Made by a program: the position numbers and the translations under genes
Part shown: in pieces, positions 43,357 to 53,300 of the stretch
Layout of the letters: every line of letters begins with the position of its first letter
How positions within the stretch are numbered: position 1 is the stretch's first letter
Source: Maniola hyperantus
Taxonomy: Eukaryota > Arthropoda > Insecta > Lepidoptera > Nymphalidae
DNA: 64,000 bases
NCBI RefSeq assembly: GCF_902806685.2
Contig: NC_048557.2
Location: 5,762,666-5,826,665 of the forward strand
Direction: 5' to 3'
The notes under the pieces: model-generated
What the model was told of the DNA's origin: nothing
Databases searched by the model: none
Seen by the model: only the letters and a program-made list of their open reading frames with translations

Positions 43357-46176
43357 ATGTCCTTCCTTGCGGTAAGTTATATTTTCTATTACATGTAGGT
43401 ATATATTATTAACAGTTTAGTCTTTCTAATTTTAGATACCTACTTCGTTTGAAAAAAGCTTATAATTTCCGCAAATTATAGCTACCTATCTAGTTCATTG
43501 TAGTATACAGGTTGTAACCAGAACGCTAGCAAAAACTTAGTGTTATTGTTATTATCTAGACACAATCCAATACCTAACCATTAGCCTCATTTTGTAGTTT
43601 CAGTGATTTAGTATTTTTCAAACCCGCAATTGTTTTGCATGCGTATAGCATGCAAGGGTCAATGCCCACCTAAGACGCGGCATTGACTCCGAATGGCCTA
43701 CTTACGCAACGTTCGTTGACCTCTAACGTCAGTTAGAAGTTTTATTTGCAATATATCGTGAACCTTTACAAAATATAGTATATTTCTTATTTTATTTTTG
43801 TGGTATCATATCAGTAATCATCAGTATTATCACTTGTCTGTTTTTGCAAGCGTTCTGGTTACACCTTGTATATGTATAGCGGAAATTGCCACGAAATAGG
43901 CTTTTCTCTACTTCATTTATTTTATTGTCATTAATTTTGTTTTTTCAGCGATTTATTTTAGTCCTATGTATCAGCACAGTTTTCGGAGGAAACCCAATCA
44001 AACATGAATCAAAACTGGCTAAAACCGTAGACAAAGACATTATACTAGAAGCAAATGATCATGTTATGAATCAAAAAGAAATAAACAAATTTTATTTTGA
44101 GGACAATGGAAGTCATAAAGATACCACTGCTAATAGAAGAAAAAGTTTATCACAAAAACCTAACAACCTAAACAAGCTGATACAGTAGTGGAAGTAAAAG
44201 ATGAGGATTATAAAATATCAAAAATTAATCCAAAAACCAACATACCAGGAACTGTAACACGTAACACCAGATATGGATCAAATATCAAAACGATTATTCC
44301 TAAAAGGACAGATCCAAGAACAGCAATAGACCAGGATTATAAAATTGCAGAAAATGACTCAAATCCTATTAAAGAAAACAACAAAAAACGATCTACAAAG
44401 ATTATAATAATTTTATCAAAAAAATCAGAACAAAAAGAGGCAGAATTAAAAGCAAATAACAAAGATCGAAAAAGACCTGGCGATTTGACAGAATATTATG
44501 ATAATTTTGAAATAGGTAACAGTGGTGGGATGCGTAACGTTAGATCCACGAATGATGTAACAATTTTGTCTGAACATAATAACTTACTGAGTCTTTTAAT
44601 AGATGTGACAAATAGACTCACGCAATTCAGGAGGTTTAGTATATCAAAAGAAAACTGGATTGTGGTATCAGGCTTATTTGAAGCTTTTTTATCAGTCTTG
44701 TTCGGACCCAATACACATATTTGGTGGCCGCTGTTTACCAGTGTGAGTAAAAATGTGAGTGAGTAAAAATTACTTTTTTTCTTTATTTCAAGATTGTTTC
44801 GAGATAGCTTGGCTGTTTAGCGCGGAAATGCAGCCAGTACAAATCATGCCACGTAGGCATAATTTGTACAGTAAGTAATTAAATAAGGCTAGTTTAAGTA
44901 CATAATTTAGTAAGTTTTGTTGTAAAATCTTCAATTATAAAATAAAGGCTAGCGCTTGAAGACAATCATAAAGATCCAGGATGGAGCACGCTTATCTAGA
45001 ATCTAGGTAAGCTTGCTCCACCCTGGATCTCTGAAGGCATCTAACATCTAGGTCGTGGGACATAGGAGCTAGATGAAAGATGCCTTTAAAAAAACACTAA
45101 ACAAAAACTATTCGTAAAAAACGTTTCCAAAACTTTTCAGTTCTTATTAATTGATAACAGCGTTTTAACTTTCAAACATGATACTAGATAGGTACTTCTT
45201 GTAGTCGACGACCTCGACGACAGATCGAGATAGCAATCGGGGAGGAAACGCCCCGCACAACACACACACACACACACAGCGCCCGCGCTAACCTGGTGCG
45301 GGCAAGCGTGGTCGAGCGCGTCCATCCGCCTCATACCTCGATTGCCATCTCAACCTGTAGCGTACTAAGTATACTTTCTACACGTCATGTCATTAAAAAA
45401 AATATATATATTAAAAGCATTTTTAAAAACATCAGTTAAGTGCAGTAGGTACCTATTTAAGTATGAATAGGAAGATTACATAAAGTAGGTACGTTTCACT
45501 ACAAAATTGCTACCGCGATTATCTTCTTATCACGTAACTCTGCTCGGTAAATTAGAAAACTAGGTAGGTACCTACATTAAAATGATTGAATCAACATTTT
45601 AATAGCCTTATAACACAGCAAATTTTTTTTAATAGCCTATGGTTAATATCTTCTCGTCCTAGATAGAATGTTCCCGATGGTTTACATATTAAGCTAAATA
45701 CAGTAGAAACCTATCTAAGTACTGTTTAGTTTATGGTATAGCAGTATCATTATCATCATCATCATGATCAACCCATAGCCGGCTCATTACAGAGCACGGG
45801 TCTCCTCTCAGAGTGAGAAGGGTTTTGGCCATAGTCTACCACGCTGGCCATATGCGGAACTCTATGCTGTTTACCTATACGTCCGTCCGTCTGTCAGTGG
45901 GCTGTATTTCGTGAACCGTAATAACAGCAATTAGTAAGAATTTCAAAATGACCGCCATGAAAATTTAAAAAAATTAAAAAGGGTACGATGGGTGGGTGGT
46001 GGATGGGATGGTAAGGGTATCTTGTACGATGGTGCGGAACCCTTCGTGTGCAAGTCTGACTCGCACTTGACCAATTTTTAATAATAAGTATAGTATATTC
46101 TTTACAGGGTACTGACGTGATAGAGGAAACCGATATGATTATGGGTGTGAGCTTATATAATAGCCCGGAGTTCTAA
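43357..46176 (+). CDS. Secreted protein with micro-exon 1, probably broken by a frameshift (unrecognised)
   Basis: Exon 1 at 43357-43371 encodes MSFLA before GTAAGT. Exon 2 starts at 43949 after TTTTTTCAG and opens RFILVLCISTVFGG, completing a signal peptide. This frame stops at 44186-44188 after NNLNKLIQ. A second frame, offset by one base-step, runs from about 44167 (QPKQADTVVEVKDEDYK) to 44756 and contains a hydrophobic C-terminal part (LLSLLIDVTNRLTQ, WIVVSGLFEAFLSVLFG, THIWWPLFTS). At TTTACCAGT|GTGAGT a donor can join to 46108-46176, encoding GTDVIEETDMIMGVSLYNSP and ending EF. The gene is charged and Lys-rich in the middle. The frame break could be a disabling indel, an assembly error, or a very short intron (weak donor GTCATA near 44113 to acceptor TACAG at 44185, which would restore frame). 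No domain recognised. Confidence 0.5.
43505..43872. mobile_element. MITE with TAACCAGAACGCTAGCAAAA ends, intact copy
   Basis: Inverted ends GTAACCAGAACGCTAGCAAA and TTTGCAAGCGTTCTGGTTAC, about 365 bp overall, lying wholly in the first intron of the gene at 43357. It is the uninterrupted sister of the copy at 1505-2022. TATA occurs at both borders and may be the target-site duplication. Confidence 0.85.
44972..45030. repeat. Hairpin
   Basis: AGATCCAGGATGGAGCACGC pairs with GCTTGCTCCACCCTGGATCT; about 29-bp arms with three or four mismatches and essentially no loop. Confidence 0.7.
45207..45365. repeat. GC-rich foldback relic with (CA)n
   Basis: GATCGAGATAGCAATCGGGG at the left and CGATTGCCATCTCAACCTGT at the right are degenerate inverted ends of the family at 47252-47428. 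A CACACA run of about 20 bases sits between them. Confidence 0.65.
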
Positions 46177-46373
46177 GTAGAGAATAGGTGTTTGAGGTTT
46201 GAAAACCTATAAAGGTGGCTCCACACCAGCCCGGCGGCACGCCCGGCGTGTCAGCGGGTGTGCCTATAAGCTAGTCTTATAATAAAACACCATGTATCTT
46301 CCCTTATTTTATTGCAATTACGTCCACAACGAGGCCTAAAGGATAAAACAACATGATCTCCCCTCCTCCTGCG

Positions 46374-48810
46374 TCACACACAAGTATCATCAGCGCGCCG
46401 CCTGGTGGAAGGCATGGGCTCCTTGTACCGCTGCATGGATCTCCAGCAGGCCTTGGCCGAGGCGCTGTACGTGTCCATGTACTCTGTTCTGCCGGGGAAC
46501 TCCGTAAACCTGAATAAGAAATTTTTTAAAAGTAGGTAGTACAGGCAGTGGCGTGCTGGTCATAGAGGCATAAATGCACTGCTTCCCCCAGTTGTAATAG
46601 CTCACTATTTTTCATTATGACCTGCCAGTAAACAGGTTCTCACCTAACTAATGCCTACCCTGGCTTCAAACCCTGTGCACGCCATTGAGTACAGGTACCT
46701 ATTTCTTCTTTATAGGTACCTAGTCATATTCCTCATTGCTCAGGGTCAAGATTCTTTTCCATTATTCTAAATATATAAAAGGAACAGGTGACTGGCTAAC
46801 TGACTGACTGATCTATCAACCCACAGCTGAAACTACTGGACGGATCGGGCTGAAATTTGGCGTGCGTGCGTGCGTGCCGCCTACCTCTCGTAGGTATAGG
46901 TAGGTAGGAAGCGGATGTAACGATGCAGAGAGAGAAAAACTAACCAAGTCTGAATAGCTTTAGGTGCAACCCCAGTATGTACAGGTCCAGGGGGGTTGAT
47001 GGTGGGGCGAACTGTGGGGGGTTTCTCAGTGAAGTGTGTAGGGTCTTTGTAGCACCGGAGCATGCCCAATTTATGGCTCTCCATCGGTATTGGTGCACTT
47101 GACTGTGACGCTGCTATTATTGCACGGTAGTCTGTCGTTGGGAAAGCTATAGAAAAAAATTATAGCACATTAGTAATTCGAGTAATGTGAGGGCTTGTTG
47201 CTTACATTACACAGCAGTATTATAGCTAGACACTAGCAGCTAGCAGTATTATCGGTGTAGTACACGACAGGTTGAGATAGCAATCGGGGTATGAGGTTGA
47301 GCGACGCTCCGCACACCCGCACGTCACCCGCGCTCGCGGCTTGCCCGCACTGGGCTAACGCGGGGGCTGTGCGAGTGTGCGGGGCGTCCCCACCCCGATT
47401 GCCATCTCGACCTATCGCGTACTGTAACTAAAATAAGTTACAACTCACAAAATATATACGTAATATTAAAATATATAGTCAGTTTATAAATTATAATACT
47501 TAACCGAAAAAGCGAGATTGAAACAAGCGCATTTTTATTTCAATATTGCCCAATGGCGCATTTTTGATGTGTATGTTCCGATACCGATGCGATGATATAC
47601 TAGCGACCCGCCCCGGCTTCGCATGGGTGCAATGTACTATCCTAATGTGGTGTCAGTGAGCAGTGATTCTTCCGACATTTTGCTCAAATATCGTCATATT
47701 TCAACAAATTAACACAAAGTAATGTTAAACTATACATATAACCCTTCCTCTTGAATCACTATCTATTATTGAAAACCGCATCAAAATCCGTCGCGTAGTT
47801 TAAAAGATCTACGCGTTCATACATACAGACAACGGGAAGCGACTTTATTTTATACTATGTAGATTAACTATGCCAAGTTTATACATGCATATGAAATTGG
47901 CATAAGTAGTTAATAATTTAATTATGATATTAATTTTACTAACAGCGTTTCTTGTAAGTAGCTTGGTACATTGTTAGCATTTTACTGTCGAGATCGTCGC
48001 AAGGATGGTCCAGAATGTCATTCGTTACATCGACCATCTAAAAAAGATAAAACGAAATTTAAGTAGGTAGGTGTAGTACGCGGCAGAAAGTAATCATGTA
48101 CCTACATCGACCTTTAGAAGAAGAAATTTTTTTTTTTCATCAAACCCGTGTTTATCGTGCAAAATGTCGATAAAATACGATTGTAGTACGGAGCCCTCCG
48201 TGCGCGAGTCTAATTCGCACTTGGCCGGTTTTTTTTCTTGATAGGGTCGTACATTTAGGTAACTAGGAGGAGGACTGGCTGAGGAGGTCTATAATATGTA
48301 ATATCATTTCCCAAGCTGGCCGGATTCGGAATCTAGACCTTTTCAAATTCATCTCAACACATCGCGGCCCCCCAACGATCTTAGAATGAAAAATTTAAAT
48401 TCATAGTCCTCCAAGCTGGCCAAGTGTGAATGTGCAGACTTCTTGACCAAGGTATACGTCCTCTGGAAACCTACCTACCTTTTATCAGGGTAGATAAATT
48501 AGAAACCTACTTGTTTCCTCAACTTTTCATAATCGTGGCATAGTTTTTGTTCCTTGTCGAGTAGTTGCTTGTACTGCTCCACGCGCGGCGAGTAGGAGTG
48601 GGCGTCGCAATGACAGTACGGCGCGACCGGCGCGGGGCGGACTGACGGCGTCGCGTCGGGGCTTGGCGGCTCGCATGGTCTGAGCAAAGTAGGTATCATT
48701 ACAAGCACCCAGTTAATACAAGAAATTTTTCGCTTAGGTACTTACTTTCCCACAATGGGCTTAGGGAAAGGCCAATGATAATCAACATTCGTAGTTGTGT
48801 TAAAATCCAT
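46374..48810 (-). CDS. Five-exon 221-aa protein, unknown function (possible axonemal/sperm protein)
   Basis: Minus-strand exons 48810-48746, 48679-48511, 48037-47944, 47146-46945 and 46509-46374. Every border is GT-AG, phases agree, and the 666 nt end in TGA. Start: MDFNTTTNVDYHWPFPKPIV. Exon 2 is Pro-rich, then CHCDAHSYSPRVEQYKQLLD and a short charged helix ending EKLRKQ. Exon 3 has SKMLTMYQATYKKR, joining to SFPTTDYRAIIAA in exon 4, then CYKDPTHFTEKPPTVRPTIN. Exon 5 has FTEFPGRTEYMDTYSASAKA and ends RRRADDTCV. No signal peptide or membrane segment. The small size, Pro/Tyr-rich short motifs (TDYR, TEYMDTYS) and lack of a globular domain resemble microtubule-inner or sperm-tail proteins, but I could not assign a family. 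Head-to-head with WDR45, 1.5 kb apart. Confidence 0.85.
46545..46690. repeat. Small repeat with GGCGTG / CACGCC ends
   Basis: CAGTGGCGTGCTGGTCATAG at the left and CCCTGTGCACGCCATTGAGT at the right are short inverted ends. The interior is related to 18005-18070. It lies in the last intron of the 221-aa gene. Confidence 0.5.
47252..47428. mobile_element. GC-rich foldback MITE
   Basis: GTACACGACAGGTTGAGATA with GCAATCGGGGT forms one end; ACCCCGATTGCCATCTCGAC with CTATCGCGTAC is its inverted partner. The interior is GC-rich and partly self-complementary. Located in intron 3 of the 221-aa gene; other copies at 5095-5215 and 45207-45365. Confidence 0.8.
48071..48245. repeat. Two repeat fragments in an intron
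   Basis: GTAGTACGCGGCAGAAAGTA at 48075 matches 14575-14610. From 48140 to 48240 a reverse-oriented family-Z end reads GCGAGTCTAATTCGCACTTG then GCCGGTTTT. Confidence 0.5.
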
Positions 48811-50256
48811 TTTCTATCTATAAAAAAATAACAGATCTAGTTAAAAGTAACAATACAATTAATATACTTAGCAGGACTCAGGAGGATCTTTGGGAAACTT
48901 ACGGTGAACAGCTGCACCTACCAACTTTAGCTTATAACGTTAATGTTTTTTAAATTTACAATTACCGCTTTTGCTAACTGACACCCTATATAATTTAAAA
49001 AAGCTTTTGAAGCCAAAAATTTTATTTGTATTATAATTTCGTCAATGAGGGAAGATAAAAACATTTTGATGTTTTTCAGTTTTTTTTCTGCAATAAAAAC
49101 ATCTAAAAATATATTCGGACAGTGGCAGTCAAATTACAGTGCGACCGTTTAGAGTATTAATCAAATATTTTGGAACTAAAATGTTTATATAGAGCAACAC
49201 TAAAATTATAGTCAGTGATGTCAAAGATAAAAAAAAATATTTTGTAGATTTAGGTGGGTTTTAGTTTACTAGTTTATTTATACAAAAAAATACCAAATAT
49301 CAGCCACATTACCAACAAGACTATTCTCAAAAGTGCTCTGTGAATCACAAAGTCTTAATATGCTCTTTGGTTGAATGACAAGCTCACTGATTTTATGGAA
49401 TTTAATAGTTTAAAGTTTACACGAGGTATATTAAAAATACAATTTCAAAAATTTACAAAAATAAAAAATATTATTACGATATAGGTTCATAGCCTTATCT
49501 GGTGACAAAAGGGCTGGCTCATTTTTTGCGCAACGGATCAACCTGCCTGTCCAGTGCGGAAATGCAGCCAGCATTCTTGGCACCATTCCACGCGGTCATG
49601 ATTTATATAGTAATTAGATAAGTCAAATAGATATCTACAAAATATTATTTATCTAATAAATTATATTTAAATAATAATAATTTATATTTAAATAATATTA
49701 CATATATATATATATATATATATATGTTGTTTATATCTATATATATATATATATATAGGTTCTCCAGTGTTGTTAAAATGTAATTTAAAAATATAAAATT
49801 TCATATCGGGTTGGTTGCAGTACATTGTTACCACAAGAACGAAAGTGGCGCTCTCATTTAATCAATGAACTCTTTTCGGTCGATCTTTAAATTGTTTCCT
49901 TTGAGAAAAACCTACGTAGTAGTACTTCCAACTTCTTTGGAAAAACCACAATATGGTGTTAGCTATTATAACTTGCAATATTTATCATTTTAGCTTTAAA
50001 ATTACCATCATCATCACCGACTTAATAAATGTTAGACGTGTTTCTAAAGTTACCCACATCCACCACTTTTATATAACTTTATTTATTACTGGCGACATTA
50101 AGATTTATTAGACGTGGCTACACATACGTTATCCTGTCATCAGTCTGTCACTTGTCAGAGTCATCAATTAAAATGTCATCAAATCAGCTGTGTACCACAC
50201 ACTGGGAACATGTAACGTAAATAACAAATGTGCGTATTTAAATTTACAGTGTGAAA
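48811..50256. other. Intergenic spacer between divergent genes
   Basis: Should hold the promoters of the 221-aa gene (-) and WDR45 (+). It contains a LINE 3' tail at about 49550-49620 and interrupted (TA)n runs at 49703-49755. No CpG-rich island or clear TATA box was identified. Confidence 0.5.
49703..49756. repeat. (TA)n microsatellite
   Basis: Two runs of about 10 TA units each, interrupted by GTTGTTTATATC. Confidence 0.85.
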
Positions 50257-50301
50257 ATGTCCACTGAGATAATTGATAAAAAAACTGCTCAATGTTTATG
50301 A
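50257..50301 (+). promoter_or_regulatory. Upstream ORF before WDR45 start
   Basis: An ATG encoding MSTEIIDKKTAQCL and stopping at TGA 22 bases before the WDR45 ATG, in the same frame. A second ATG at 50292 opens a frame (MFMINLLVKEHGAPEKQRDY) that overlaps the WDR45 start out of frame. If the transcript begins upstream of 50257, either could reduce WDR45 translation; transcription start is not known. Confidence 0.4.
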
Positions 50302-50322
50302 TAAATTTGTTGGTGAAGGAAC

Positions 50323-53300
50323 ATGGCGCGCCGGAGAAGCAGCGGGATTACAAGCCTGGGCTTTAACCAGGATCAAGGTACTTCCTAGTTCGACATTTAC
50401 AGTTCTTTGTTCTCTCTGCTTGGTTATTCATGATGTTGGTGATCTAAGCGTGCGTGAGGCGTGATCTGCGATTTGTGAAACGTAGGTTTGTTGCGTACGT
50501 GAGGAGAGGCAAGTCGCTATTGCGATTCGATTGTCTTCACCACTCGGTTCGCATTGTCCACGTTAGAGCTCCACGTGTTGTTTATATTTATAGTAAAACA
50601 CCCACGCAATTCATAATTTACGCATACGCTATTGTTTGGCGTTTACTTTCCTCAGAATAAATAATCATATGCCAACTGAGTACTGCATGAGTTGAGCAAC
50701 AAAGAACAAGCCAGCCTTTATTCATACTAATCCATATTATAAATGCGAATGTGTATCTATCTGTCTATTACATCTTCATATCCCAACCACTGAACCAATC
50801 TTGGGAGAGGTAGCTTGCATGCCCGAGGATATTAAATATAAGTATCCTGTAAAATCAGGCTTTTGTAAAATCGAAATCCACTCTGAATAAATCATTGAAG
50901 TAATTTAATCACTATTCACTACCCATGTTATAAATGCAAAAGTGTGTTTGTTTGTTGGTTTACTATAATCACATGTTGCAACAGATCAACATGATTTTCT
51001 GCATGGTTATAGTAAAAGACCTGGAGAGTTACATAGGCTACTTTTTATCCTGGAAAATTAAAACGTTTCCACAGGATTTTTAAAAAACTATATTATCTAT
51101 CATGTAGTGGGCATCCACCTAGTATCACACTAATACTATAAAAGCGATAGTTTGTGTGTAGGTATGTGTGTATGTTTGTTACTCTTTCACGCAAAAACTA
51201 CTGGACGGATTTGGCTGAAATTTGGAATGGAGATAGATTACAGCCTGGATTAACACAGGCTACTTTTTATCCCAGAAAATTAAAGAGTTCCCACAGGATT
51301 AAAAAAAAAAACTAAATCCACGTAAACATAGTCCCAGGCATCCACTAGTATAATATAATGAAGCAATAGCACAGATTCATTTAGCTTTTTTTCTTATCTT
51401 CAAACTGTTGAGCTAACAGTAGTAGTGAGTCATCGAAGCAAGTTCTAACGTGTTAAGTTTATTCACACTTGAACTTTATGATACAAATAGAAAAAAATGT
51501 GCTAACAATGTTACCTTACTATAACCAGTTAATTTTTATAGTTACCAAATAATAGTCACTAAGCTTACATTGTAATGTGATATAGAAAATGTTATAGGGC
51601 TATTTTAAGTATTTTAATTTTTTTATTTAAAATTACTTATTTTGTGTGGTTTTGGTATCATCTTTTTTTTTTAAAAGAGAGTAATTTCTGCTGGAAAGTA
51701 TTTTTTATGTTTAATAAATAGATAAATATTTGTTGTTTATGCATTGTGACGTCATTAATCGCTCTCCATACAGCATGACGTTAATAATTATTTATGTTAA
51801 AATAAATAAGTATCATGATTTTTTTAAAATTGTTCTCCTTAATATAAATGTCCTTAATATAATAGCCCCATAAACTACCACTATACAAAAAATCACATCA
51901 TTTTATTACTACAGTCCAAGACCCTATTATACTTTCAACATTTTGGATTGAATTTGTTGTCAGGCTGCTTCACTTGCTGCTTAACATCAGGCCTGCGTGT
52001 CTATAATGTGGACCCGCTGGTTGAGAAGGCACATTACAGTAAGTTTAAGTTAAGAATTCTTGGTTTTATAGACCAGAAAGAGTGTTAAGTCTGCTCATTT
52101 ATAGACAAATAAAAGCTTTAAAAATCTCCCTATTTATAAACCATGTTATAAGCCCCGCAAATTGCTATTGCGCTGGAACCATGTCTTATTAACATCGAAA
52201 TGATGTCATTTTGACGTCAGCCGACATAAAAATTTACCGTCAGCTCGAAACTTCAGTCTAGTGCTGACGTCACTAAAATGGCGGCCACACGTATTAGCAA
52301 TTTGCGGGACTTATACAAGTCTGCTTTGTTGTAGGCAAAGAAGAGCTCGGAGAAGTGACACTATGTGAGATGGTGTTCCGCTCCAACTGGCTACTGCTGG
52401 TACGCGCGCGGCGGCCCTGCAGCCTCATGCTGCTGGACGACCAGCACCGCGCCTTCCGAGCTGAAGTACTGTTCAAGTCGCCTATACGCGCTCTGCGGGC
52501 CAGGAAGGACAAGTAAGCACCAACCTTTGTGTATGTTTGTTTGTTGGTTTATTGGTTTGTCCTTCAATCACGCCGCAACGGAACAACGGATTGACGTAAT
52601 TTTTTGCATGGGTATAGACTATACTTAAAAATCTGGAGAGTGACTTAGGCTACTTTTCATCCCGGAAAATCAAAGAGTACCCACGGGAATTTTAAAAACC
52701 TAAACCCATGCAAACGAATTCGCGGGCATCAGCTAGTTTGAAGTAAGTAGGTACCTATCCAATTTTTACTAAAAAGCAAGAAAAATACGAAATTACTCTG
52801 TTGCTAAGTTGTAAGTTACTAGTACAAATGATTGCCGAAAGAATGTTTTCACAGGTGATTTCATTATGCAGCAAAGTGATCTCTGATCAAGATATTATTA
52901 TGATAATAAATTCCCTTTACAAAGTGTGTGAAAAGAATTTATACTGGGCATTGTATTGACTATAAAATTAAATGTTGCGTACTACATTACTTCCTACATA
53001 ATTTAAAGCGTTGTGGTGCGATACGGAATTTGAATTAAAACTACTGGGTTAGTCGGTTAAGGTTGGCGCTATCTTATCAAGTTGAAGAGCAACGTGTATT
53101 TATATGCGTCTGTTATGCCAATGAGGGAGCCTCTATTGTCATTTAATTGGTAGTTTATTAATAAAACAAGATAAGTTATTGGTTTACCAATGATCTCTAT
53201 GTACAACAGTATATATACGGACTATACATGCTATTTTTATTTTTATTTTTTATTTTTTTATTTTTATATCTTATTAGAACGGCAGTGCCACTTACACTAA

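Larger units (their letters stand above)
44800..46107. other. Intron/intergenic: repeats
   Basis: A LINE 3' tail at 44815-44880 (GCGGAAATGCAGCCAGTACA; a similar tail lies near 49555), a 29-bp hairpin at 44972-45030, half of a GC-rich foldback at 45207-45365 with a (CA)n run, a reverse SINE tail at 45750-45855, and family-Z text at 45890-46080. Confidence 0.55.

Noticed and set aside
52365..52628. Alternative plus-strand frame over WDR45 exon 3
   Set aside because: Out of frame with the clear PROPPIN coding sequence, and it runs into an intronic repeat.
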